Shown here piece by piece: positions 48,640 through 58,575 of a DNA stretch of 64,000 nt. Source of the DNA: Sphagnum compactum (lineage: Eukaryota; Bryophyta; Sphagnopsida; Sphagnales). Position 1 is the first letter of the stretch. Every line of letters begins with the position of its first letter. The stretch lies in contig OZ234493.1 in the NCBI GenBank assembly GCA_965153455.1, positions 24,046,213 to 24,110,212 on the forward strand, written 5' to 3'. The notes under the pieces were generated by a model. It was not told the DNA's origin and searched no databases. It saw only the letters and a list, made by a program, of their open reading frames with translations. A program made the position numbers and the translations under genes.

Positions 48640-49990
48640 AGGAAACTTTGGACTTCATCTTCTACAACCTTGGATAGTGAGGACATTCTTACAATGATGC
48701 TTAAGAAAATTTAAGAAGCTTTCTAATTTTTGAAGTGTATATTTCTAATATGATTTACAAAGTTCTAATTTTTAATTTTGGCGGGAATCCAATACCCTTG
48801 TGCAAATGTACATGATTTTTATAATCATTTATTTGTTATCTTTTAGGATGCAAAGATTTTGTTTTGTATTGAGTGTTAAGACCTTGTTGGGGCACTTAAG
48901 AGATTGTTTGTACTTTAAAACCCTAATTTTTAAAAATATTGTTTTAAATGACTTGCGAGTAAACAATATGTCCTTGTAAAGTGGGCTGAAATAACCTTTT
49001 TTGTTGGGCTGTTATACACCCTAGACCAATTACTTGGTTCCACCAATGGGACAATTTATTTTTGTTACATGCACCCTTAAACCCCCAATACCAAACACTT
49101 ATGTTTGATGAGTTGAATGATTTTTTTTATAAGTGGTTTGCAACTCACATATGAGTGCATAGCTCATTTGTATAAGTGCAATGTGGTCTATGATCACCAC
49201 CTACATCTTTAATATAAGTGTAGTGCAAAGAGTAAAAATTGCTATTACCAAAAATTATTTCTACCAAAAGAATTCGGCTTCATTTTATTTCAGGTTCTGA
49301 AAATTAGATCTGGTTCCAGGTAACCCGGACTCAAACCGGCAGCTAACTTGTGTTAGCCCTTACTTCTAAGTTTTTTTTTCAATTTTTATTGCCCCAAGCT
49401 AATGGACGTGCATGTGTAGATTTTGAGTGCACCCATCCAACAACTGACGGGTTGTTTTGAAGTTCGCACATATACTTGTTGAGTTTCTTCTCAAAATATG
49501 AATGTTGGGTAATTGATTTAATCATGCCTCTATATCATTTTATTTTTTGAGTTATCACTTTTTTTTGATCATGAGGTTTCATATCACTATGAAATGTAAA
49601 AAACAATTCATACGATTTAAATTTTTTTTAAATGAATTTTTTTTATAAACATAAAAATAATTAGCTTCAATTCCTTTAAATTTTTATTAAAATGATATTC
49701 TTAAAAAATTGATTTGAAAATTATGCAAGAATTGATTAAAATAAAACATGTCAATTTTTAAATAAATCAGAATTTTAATATAAAATTCTTTTTTGAGATA
49801 TAAATGTTTTTAATTAATTTGATGTTATTTTTAAATCTTTAATAAGGCTTTATGAAGATCTAATTAAAAAATCATAATGAAATTAATTTTAATTGATGAA
49901 CTTTTTTGTATTGTTGTTATTTTTTACGTTTATAAAATTTATTATTGCCCTTTGCTATTTTGTCGGAAAACTTTACCAAATTCTCAATAT
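48640..49990. other. Unassigned AT-rich stretch
   Basis: No coding island or array was recognised. 49500-49930 is extremely T/A-rich. Confidence 0.35.
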
Positions 49991-50094
49991 TACAAAATAA
50001 ACCTTGGTTTCAATCCTCAAAAGTGAGAAAACAGATAGTTAAAATAGTGCAAATTGATTAGATAGTATAAATATCTTCTATATATTGTTCCAAA

Positions 50095-50225
50095 TTCCAA
50101 TATGTAGGTAAAAACATATAAAGACGATTAAATCTTGCACTTTCATAAATGATTTAACCATATCTGACTAAATATTCCTATGTGTGATGGTCACTTTGGC
50201 TACATCACAAAATTCATGAAACAAC
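50095..50225 (+). repeat. TAGCCAAATTTGGCTA-family copy, eroded
   Basis: TTGCACTTTCATAAATGATT precedes the decayed core TAACCATATCTGACTA (50155-50170), then AATATTCCTATGTGTGATGG and TCACTTTGGCTACATCACAA. Order and spacing match the better copies at 29374 and 40309. Confidence 0.6.
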
Positions 50226-50489
50226 CATTCATGGGTACCTATTGCATTTGTTTGTTTGGAGGGCATCATTTTGTCACATAATTATAAATGAAATAAATTT
50301 GATTGTCGACTCCAACTTGTTCATAAATATTGTAATTTTGACAATTGATGAATATTTTAATCTTACTTAAGAAATGAAATAAACATCTTTGTTTATATTT
50401 GCAAATATTTTTTATTTTAAAAACAATTCAAGAAATTTTTGGTGGTTTAAATTTATTTTTCTTATTTATTTTGAGTGAATTTACAATCA

Positions 50490-50960
50490 AATAGCCCTTA
50501 AGTATCCCATAACTTAGGTAGTCCCTATGTAACACCCTAAGTAGTTCCTATGTAATTCCTTATGTAAGCTTTTGATAGTCCTTATTTTAAATACCCATAA
50601 TCTAGGTAGGCCCTTTAAATGGTTTTTAAGTAATCTTTAAATAACCCCTAGATTATTTAAATAGTCTTTAAGTATCTTTTAATATAAGAAAAATGTTTAT
50701 AACCATTTAGATTGGCTTTATGTAACTTCTTAAGTAGCATCTAGGGAGGCCCCTCAATAGTTTTAAAATAATCTTTAGGTAGCCCTTAAGTAGGCCCCTT
50801 AAATAGCTTTATGTAGCTCCCCATGTAAGCTTTTCATTGTCCCTATCCTCCATAGGTAGGTGGGTAAATAGGTAGGTAGCCCATGGGTAGGTAGGTGGGT
50901 AACCCCTAGTTTAATGGGGAATTAGGTAAGCCTTAACCTAATTAATCCCTACCTAGGTGT
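50490..50960. repeat. TAGGTAG / CCTTAAGTAG minisatellite
   Basis: Short diverged units of roughly 12-18 bp such as CCTTAAGTAG, TAGGTAGTCCC, TATGTAA and TTTAAATAG(C/T) run for almost 500 bp. They end in TAGGTAGGTGGGTAA-type words at 50855-50905. It is related in vocabulary to 180-330 and 55370-55500. Confidence 0.6.
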
Positions 50961-52060
50961 TTCTTAATTTATGTGGCCATAACCTAGTTAGACTATAATT
51001 TAATTTTTAAAAAAACTTTGGTGGTCATTTTTGAAAGTTTATCCTTAGTTTTGAAGAATGATCCTCATTTTGATGGACTTTATGGATAACTCAAAAGGGG
51101 GAATCAATTAATATAGTGAGGACTGAAATCAAGCCCAAAGCAAATATTATAATTTTAATGTGTAATTGATATTTATAAACAAGGTTATAGCTCAATGCAT
51201 ATGCACTTTTATAAAAATGTACTTGATTTTCCCACTTCAACATTTGTTTTTATGGCTAAAAATTGTCAAAAGGCTACCTAGGATTAGACCTTGCTACTTG
51301 GAATTTTTTTAATTTTGTAAATTTTTTTTAAAAAATTATGATTTCAATCAACAACATAGTGGCACCACCCCTCATGTCACCATCACCATTCCAACTCTCC
51401 TCATCTAGGAGTTTTTATGATCCTTACTTTTCTCACATCAAATTATTTCACTAGTAACAACTTCATTTCATTTTGTAGTCATTTGTGTAGGGGTTTAAGA
51501 GCTTTGTAGCCTTGTCATTCTGGACATTGGTATGTACTTGTATAATTGTAAAAGTTTGTAATGTGTTGAGGTGTTTATTGCTTGTGTCTTGCGATTTGGA
51601 AATTGGAAATTGGAACTATATTTGAACCTTTGAAAATCAAGATTGAAGTTGAACCTTGAGCCCATGGGTGGTACCATGGCGCTTTGATGGTGAATAAATC
51701 CTTGTAGAAAAATTTCGGGGCTACATTAATTTCAAGAACTTATGCTAGAGGTGATCATCCATGGTCTACGGTTAAATTAGAAGACAACAATGTGCAGATT
51801 GACAACCAAAATTCAAAATAAGGAGGTTAAAAGTTTGTCTTTCTTTCCAAGGTATGCACACTACATTCTTGTTGTCTTTATATTTCCTTGTGTACATGCA
51901 TTATGCATCATGCATGTCTAAGTTCTTGCTATTAGGTTTTTGTTTTTGGGTTTGGGAAGAAACTACATAATGCATAATATGATGTTTTCTCTTTCACTTA
52001 TGAAAATCTTTTAAGTTTAAGTTGATCTTCCATGTTACTGATATCAAAAGTAAATTGCGA
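50961..52060. other. Unassigned stretch
   Basis: No gene was recognised on either strand. Confidence 0.3.
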
Positions 52061-52119
52061 TCAATCCTAAATGGGATGCTTCCCAAACTATTGATGTTGA
52101 TCTAGTAAAAAATTCTATA

Positions 52120-52410
52120 AATCCAACCCTAGTTGTGAGAAGAAAACATGATCATGAAAAATTGAAGCATTTCCAAAATAAATGGTTTGTACATTAGTTT
52201 TTGGGCAAATCTATAGTAAACATCAAAGGTGATGAGCACCAAATATGTGGTGTGATTTGTTTTAAAATAGAAAGCAAGGAAAAGCTTATAATTCTTTAGT
52301 TTGATAATTTGTTAAAGCACAAAACCAAGGTTGTTAATGTCGGTGTTGAAGTAGGTATTATCTACTTCAACCTAAAATGCCAACATCCATGTAATGAATG
52401 AATATACACA
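52120..52410 (+). pseudogene. BED-like N-terminal remnant of a hAT-type transposase
   Basis: A plus-strand frame with one or two stops reads KHDHEKLKHFQNKWFVH, then KGDEHQICGVICF, KEKLIILEFDNLLKHKTKV and VGVEVGIIYFNLKCQH. The W, the C..C pair and the later LLKH fit the BED zinc-finger layout of plant hAT transposases (cysteine pair, then HxxxH/C). It is followed by AT-rich sequence and not by a transposase core. It could be a second, independent remnant of the family at 36590-37245. Confidence 0.45.
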
Positions 52411-54335
52411 ACCTTTAAGTGTCCTTTCAATTTTGGATTTAGTTATTGTTGATTTACTTTTGCATGTGCTATTTTTCCATTGTTTTTTGTGTCTTTCCCA
52501 CAATCTCTTTGTTGTATATGAATTAATGCGATTCATGTTGATTTTTATTACAATAGTTCTAGCTTGGATAGTTTCTAATGTTCGCAAGGATAATATCATT
52601 TGTTTTGGGTTGGTTACAAAACAAATGTTGTAAAAATTGAAACAACACATTGCTTAAATAGTTGCACCCAAGAAACAACACCGAAACCAAAATTGATTGT
52701 TGAAATAAACAAACTTATGGAACCTTAGCATTGGAGTGATCAAATAGATTATTTCACCCATGTGCTTGAAATTGCTAAAAAAACAATGATGAAGAGTTTG
52801 TTTGAAAAGAATTTTATGAAGATGATGAAGAGGAACTAAGTGAAAACTTTTACACCCCAGCCCCCCAAGATGAAAGCACTAGAGACCTTGAACTTAGTTC
52901 ACTGAAATGTTAAAAAATGGTTGGCAAGTCTCCATCTAAAAATTTAGCACCACAACTAAAGATTTAAAACATTAAGCCATCCTAAACCTTGAATTATGTG
53001 TTTTTTCAAACCTTTTGTGAATCCATTAGTTTTGAACATGTTTTCTTTATAAAATGTTAAATGATGTTTTTGAAAGAAGACTTATGTAAGTTTTGAAATT
53101 GTGGTGTATTTGGTAGAAGGTGGTTGAGATATGTGTTGCATGTAAGTACACATTTGAACTAAACGAGTCACAAACCTAAAATGAATAATAAACATATAAA
53201 ATCTAAGTCTTTGAAGTTTGTTATGTATTTGTTTGAAGTTGGTGTAAGACCTTTTAACATCTCAACACCATTTTAAAAACTTTTCTACATTTCCATATGC
53301 CAACCATAAGACTTCCTATAAGGTTGTCTTGAATTTGTACAGTGCTTGTGAAAAAGTTGTGATGCATACATAGGTACACATTAATGTCAAAATTAAGTTG
53401 ATTTTTCTATTTAACTCTTTTGATGGACTTTCTTGTTTTTCCTTTTTAGATTATTCCATCATATTTTTGCACTTATCACTTTGTGACTCTATTTTCACAT
53501 CTACACTAGTCTTTTCTACTATTGTTGCTTTCAACCTTCTTGCACTATGTAGTAAAATCTCTAAGAAATTATAAAACTCCTCTAGCATAGATTTTGGTAA
53601 GGTGAACATGCTTCTTCCCAGTTGAGAGAAATGAATGATTCAAGCAAGACTTGTGTGAATCTATTTGGCTTGTTGAGATTAATGTTAAGATCTTTTTGGT
53701 GTTTTTTAGGTTCATCATAAATTTTGCATCGCAAAATCCCAAATATATACTGTGTTTGATTATTTGTTTGAATTCTTAGAAATAACATAAATGTTCCTTG
53801 CACTTCATAGACTAATTTTGCAAGTTAGTTAAGGTGTAAAACCTTTATTGTAATGTTGTACCCTTTTGAGCATAATAGATCACCTTCCATCCCTAAACAA
53901 TGTAGATGACATTATGAATTAGAAAATTTATAATATATCGTATTTCACACCCTTAACCAAACACCTAAAGCCCACATACATACGTTTTCATATTTATGTC
54001 ATTATGTGTGCATTGTATTAAAACAACTAAAAGCCCATTACCAAATAACAATGTCATATAATGAGTTACAGAATTTGCAAATCCGTCCTATATGACACCC
54101 TTCACCAAACACTTAAAATACTACCATGTCTTGAGATTTTCTTAAATTTGTTAGCATTTGTGTGTGATGGCTTCTAACAAGTCTAACCCTAACATCAATT
54201 TTTTTTAATATTCAAGAACATTTTATTTGAATGAATAATACATCTCACATCCATGATCGAACACAAAAAGAAAAAATCCCTTTTTCTGGGTTAAAAAATG
54301 ATAAGATTTGTCCAAGAATAACTCTGAGCGCCAAT
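52411..54335. other. Unassigned AT-rich stretch
   Basis: A few broken plus-strand frames at 52660-52860 (KPKLIVEINKLMEP, DYFTHVLEIAKKTMMKSLFE) may continue the hAT remnant. Beyond that, nothing is recognised. Confidence 0.3.
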
Positions 54336-54339
54336 GTTA

Positions 54340-54490
54340 TGATCCATGGATGATTTAACAAATTTCGGCTATGAAAAATGAGAGTACAAATTTTGCAATC
54401 AATTTTAATCATCCTTCTCTATTATTGTTGGCTATCTACCAGAACGGTAAAACCTGATTAGAATCTGGCGATTTTTTTAAAAAAAAATCA
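54340..54490 (-). repeat. TAGCCAAATTTGGCTA-family copy, minus orientation
   Basis: Reverse-complemented, the region reads CGCCAGATTCTAATCAGG, then TGGTAGATAGCCAACAATA and TCATTTTTCATAGCCGAAA. This parallels the CCAGATTTTGAA, GTAGCC and TATAGCCAAA order in other copies. The palindrome is eroded to ATAGCCGAAATTTGTTAA. Confidence 0.5.
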
Positions 54491-54759
54491 GACTTTGCCA
54501 AACAGAAACGCCAAAAACAAACTTTCTGTTGTTTGAAAAGAAAATTGGCCAAGGAAAGAAAACCCATTCATACATGGTGTAATAAGTGACAAACGCATTG
54601 TCCTACAACACACAAACCGTGTGCAGTTCTCACGTGGGAAGCCCGGTGCTAGTACATGTAAAGCCTGCAGTTGCTCCGTAGTGTGCAAGGGCGGTAAAAT
54701 GATCGCCTGACGAATTTGTTTGAACGCACACAAGGAAGGCAGTGTTTTTTTTGGGAATT

Positions 54760-55040
54760 CTTTTATGTAGCCTACCTAAGTGCCGATCCTCCATAGGAAA
54801 GTGTAGAAAAATGACAATTGTCTGAAGGAAGATTTAGCCAAATCTGGCTACAAACGAGATACGAAGTGCAAATTTTTCAATCAACCTTTTACGTTTATGG
54901 CTACAAACTCAAAAGAAAATATTAAAATATGGCAATTTTTTTTTACTAGTTTTTTTAATCACTTTCTGGCTATTGAAACCCTCCAAAATCACTTCTTTCT
55001 TAATTTGTTTTCCACTTCCGGCCAAATTTCTATGGAGGTG
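54760..55040 (-). repeat. TAGCCAAATTTGGCTA-family copy, minus orientation
   Basis: The family tail TGTAGCCTACCTAAGTGCCG opens it on the plus strand. The core TAGCCAAATCTGGCTA (one mismatch) is at 54835-54850. The inverted head (CCCTCCAAAATCACTTC) is near 54980-54996. It is therefore a near-full copy inverted relative to those at 28945-29465. Confidence 0.65.
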
Positions 55041-55108
55041 AAGCCTTTGCCACAAGTTTGACAAGAATAAGAGCCAACACAAGGCAGAGCTGAGTGCAAG
55101 CCCGGCCA

Positions 55109-55598
55109 CAGTGAACCAGCACCCACCAGTGCACCATGAAGGATGAATGATAAGTGGTCAGAAAACAGTTTTCTGTTGGGTTCCAGTTCGCTAGCTAACC
55201 ATGATGGTTAGCTCAGTTGCTCTTCTTTTCTACTGCCCACAGTGAACCAGCACCCACCAGCGCCCTCTGAAGGATGGATGCTAAGTGGTCAGGAAACAGT
55301 TTTCTGTTGGGTTCCAGTTCCCTAGCTAACCATAGTGGTTAGCACAGTTGCTGTTTATTATTATTTACCTATCTCAGTTGTTAGTAGGTAGGTAGTAAAA
55401 ACAGTCCTTACCTATGTATAAACCATCTACTTACATAGTAGTTACCTATTTTCCTACCTATTTATCTATATATGATACCTATTTCTTACATCATTGGTTA
55501 CCAACGTGAAACCAAATATTAGCTCAGCCGAGGTTCATCCACAACTGAGTAATAATGGGCATCCAGTGGATGATGCGCTGGTGGGTGCCAGTTCACTA
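55109..55598. mobile_element. hAT-type TIR element with duplicated left end
   Basis: The left terminus CAGTGAACCAGCACCCACCA begins at 55109 and again at 55240, a 131-bp direct duplication. The inverted right end (plus strand GCGCTGGTGGGTGCCAGTTC...) stops at 55598 and reads TAGTGAACTGGCACCCACCA on the other strand. CAGTG/TAGTG starts suit hAT-like ends, but I see no 8-bp target duplication. Each 131-bp copy carries the hairpin GCTAACCATgATGGTTAGC or a close variant. A TAGGTA-rich block lies inside at 55370-55500. No transposase is encoded. Confidence 0.6.
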
Positions 55599-55764
55599 TG
55601 ACCTGTGGCGGCATCATGTCTGTGAGAAGCCTGCGAAGTGAACTTTACGATTTCGTAAAGCCCACAAGGTGGATATGCCCATCATCGAACATTAACTTAT
55701 CATCAAACACTTTGGCAGATCTTTCTCAATTCTTCTCCATTTTGAATGATTTAAAATGTTATAG

Positions 55765-56165
55765 GAGCACCTTCTCAAGCTCTACGAATCATCTTTGAAA
55801 TGCAAAGCCAAAGGAGCAGCAGCCAAAAAAGAGCGAAAAAGAAAATAAGTCTTTTTCAAATTGTAAAAAGCATTTTTTTTCATTTTGACCCCTCTTACTT
55901 CATCAGTGCATAACTCTCTCATTTTATTTTTTGGTTCAATTGAGCAAATTAAACTGCTCCAAAATCGTCATCTTAAGCTCTACAAATCATCTTGTAACTC
56001 TAAAGATAACAAAACAATATATAAGGATTTTTTGAGGGGTTCAAAAATAGGCTATGAGTTGCTCAATTGAGAATGTTTTGTAAAAACGACCCCCCTTACT
56101 TCAAGGGGCCCTAACTTTCTCACCTCTAGTTCATTTTTGTCGATTTTTAGTGCGACAGACGCACC
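55765..56165. repeat. ~200-bp diverged tandem pair, LTR-like
   Basis: AGCTCTAC(G/A)AATCATCTT recurs at 55778 and 55976. GACCCC(T)CTTACTTCA followed by TAACT(C/T)TCTCA recurs at 55887 and 56098. The wording resembles LTR interiors of plant Ty3-type elements. No coding content. Confidence 0.5.
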
Positions 56166-56895
56166 AAGAGGAGCCCTCCATCTATGTTTGCAAAAATGGC
56201 AAGCAAACCCTACCTTAAGTGTTCAGACACCGGCCTGCCTATGCCAGAGAGGTCGGCAAGCTTTACAAAGATTGTAACGGCCACATAGGAAACTGACAAA
56301 AAATTTCATTGTGTAATATGGCATCCCAATACACTTATGCAAACAGCTAGGGCTTTACACCAATGAAAAAAATGCCGATGTCATAAGGGGGGTTGCTCAG
56401 AATCAACGTCAGTCAGTCTCCCTGATTGGCTTTGCTTGTAAGGAAGACACTAGGAAACGAAGTAGGTTTCATTTTGGTCCCACTAGGGTTTGGGAGCTGG
56501 GTAGAATTTTTTTTGGGGTCTATCAGCTATGAATTGTTTTGTATAATTGTTGTTGTTTAATTCAGCTTGTTCGTATGAAGCTGGGATGAAGGCCTCATTA
56601 AAACAAGCTACTCATCGCATAATGGCTCTTCCCTTCAAATGACATCCACAAGGGTGATAAATATTCTAGGGACTTTGGGCCCGTTTCTGGGTGCATCACA
56701 ACGTGCCCACTCTCTACCCTAAAGGGCCGAGCTACCAGACACGACAATGTGACCAGTACTGACCAGTACTCTAGTAGTATATGTTCTTTACGGCATCATC
56801 GGCTCCTCTTTAGATTTGAACAATGTTGTCATGTGTCCAAGAATGGAGAGAAGTGGAACAAGATATGGCGTGAGGACCAACGACGCTGAGATTTA
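56166..56895. other. Upstream flank of the CASP-like gene
   Basis: No exon was recognised. It probably includes distal promoter sequence, but no TATA box could be chosen with confidence. Confidence 0.3.
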
Positions 56896-56950
56896 GAGCA
56901 ACTCCACCGGTGCTCAGTATGTGACCCTACAAAAATATTTCTCAGAAAAG
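56896..56950 (+). mobile_element. Single MITE end in the CASP-like 5' flank
   Basis: TTAGAGCAACTCCACCGGTG followed by CTCAGTATGTGACCCTACAA and AAATATTTCT matches the left terminus of the intron-2 element at 58105, including the weaker outer 20 bp. The opposite end was not found nearby, so this is a truncated copy. It lies about 85-140 nt upstream of the start codon, in the probable 5' UTR or core promoter. Confidence 0.65.
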
Positions 56951-57033
56951 CAGCAATTGAGGAAGAGGCTGGCCGGGAGAGCTCACGATCGTAGTAGCTG
57001 TAGGAGGAAGCACACACACTTTTTCTTTGAAAA

Positions 57034-58575
57034 ATGGCGGAAACCACCGGGGCATGGAGCACGGGGGAGTATTCCGAGTCGCAGCAGCCGTACCCGATCC
57101 CGGCCCCGCCGGCTCCGGTGTCCACCAGTCTACCTTCGTCGACAGTGACAATCACCAAAAGGGGGAGACTTGCAGCCGCAGTCACCATCGCGCTGAGGGC
57201 TCCGACTGTACTCTTTGCTCTCATCGCGTTTAGTGTCATGGCGTCGGTTACGTTCCGGGACAACCTTCCAGGCTACCAGTGAGTATAGGTTCTTCTACAC
57301 TCACAATAATAATACTCCTCGATCTGCAGATCACCCAAGCTCGCATCTGTCTATTTGAATGTTCTGTATGAAACCTCTAGTAAGCTTCTGTGTTTCCCGC
57401 CCGTAAGGTCGGCATCAATGGCGATCGGTGCAGGCTCTCTCCATATAAGAGTGAGCAATATTGCAAAGTAACAGCTTCGCATCTCATTTAGTCCGAGAGC
57501 TGATCTATGGGTAAAGTAGCTGGTCTTGATGGACTACTTAGTCATCCCCAATAAGTGCTATATTTCTGGCCCTAATAATTCGGAGTTTTGATCATAGGTC
57601 CAAATGCAGGAACTTCGCTGATGATTTAGTTCAGTGTACTGATCTCCCAGCTACTGTGTTCTCCTGCACTGACCATTAGTAACTGAACTGTCATTGCCAA
57701 CTCGTGCTGAGTTCAGGTTTGTGGTGACCATGAATGTGATCGTGTTCGTCTACGCACTTATTCAACTCATCCATACAGTCGTGGTCCTGGCTCTTGGAAA
57801 TACTTATTCACAACCGTTGTTAGCTCTGGCAATCGGCAGCTTCACTCTTGATGCGGTGAGATCAGTCTGTTATCCTCCCACTAGTATCAGGTGATGATCA
57901 AAATTGCAAAAAGAATATTTCAGAAGCTGTTATAAGAAACACATTGCACTATACACAGTTTGGAATGCTGAAATCTAGAAAGAGATATATCAGAGGTTGC
58001 AGCCACCTAGCTCAGGGGAGAGTTAGAGAACAGTATGATGAACCAGCTATTGGCCCAGCTACCCTGGCAAGCTTACCACTATAGATTGTGGGTGGGGGTT
58101 ATAAGAGCAGCTCCACCGGTGCTCAGTATGTGGCACAGCAAAAGCATTTTTCCACGTAATGCTGAGGCTGGTAAAAGGCACACAGAGCCTAACAGTACCT
58201 ACTGTTGATTGGCTAGATAGTTTGATTGGTCAAGGTGGACCTGTTTGCAGTCCCAGTTTTAGTTTTATGGGTGGAGTGGAAAAGAGTAATAACTAAACTT
58301 GGATGCAAGAAATGTTTTTGCAGGATCATACTGAGCACTGGTGGAGATGATCTGACAATGTGGGTATCTGGTGTACACTGCAGGTGTTCGCCTTCTTGTT
58401 GATTGCAGCAAGTGCAGCTGGAACTGCAAGTGCAGTGACAGAATTTTGGGACTCACAAGCTGCAGCAGCTGTAGCAATGTCCTACGTTGTGTTTGTGTTT
58501 GTAACCCTATCCGCTATCCTGTCTGCACACCGTCTCTTCCACTTATTCAAAGGCTCCAACTCTTCTTCAATCTAG
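57034..58575 (+). CDS. CASP-like four-helix membrane protein, three exons
   Basis: Join: 57034-57278, 57717-57855, 58384-58575, giving 191 aa, the usual CASPL size. CASP-family proteins are plasma-membrane scaffolds related to Casparian strip proteins and MARVEL domains. Most CASPL members have no assigned substrate or partner. The N-terminal ~45 residues are Pro/Ser-rich and cytosolic. TM1 is about 47-71 with the family-conserved Arg55 (ALRAPT). TM2 is about 83-107. TM3 is about 127-146 and opens with the conserved Asp127 (LDAVFAFLLIAASAAG). TM4 is about 156-177, with a short tail HRLFHLFKGSNSSSI. Introns are GT-AG, and the joins CA|G (Gln82) and GCG|GTG are in frame. The Pro-rich leader hints at the CASPL4 branch, which is inference. 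A MITE sits in intron 2 and a related end lies just upstream. Confidence 0.88.
58105..58351. mobile_element. MITE in intron 2 of the CASP-like gene
   Basis: The left end GAGCAGCTCCACCGGTGCTC (58105) and the right end, reverse-complemented GATCATCTCCACCAGTGCTC (58351), share CTCCACCrGTGCTCAGTATG with one mismatch. Weaker similarity (GCAAAAGCATTTTT / GCAAAAACATTTCT) extends the inverted repeats to about 45 bp. The unit is 247 bp with no frame. Flanks are TAA on the left and TGA on the right, so a 3-bp TWA duplication is possible but not clean. The right end is only 32 nt from exon 3. Confidence 0.7.
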
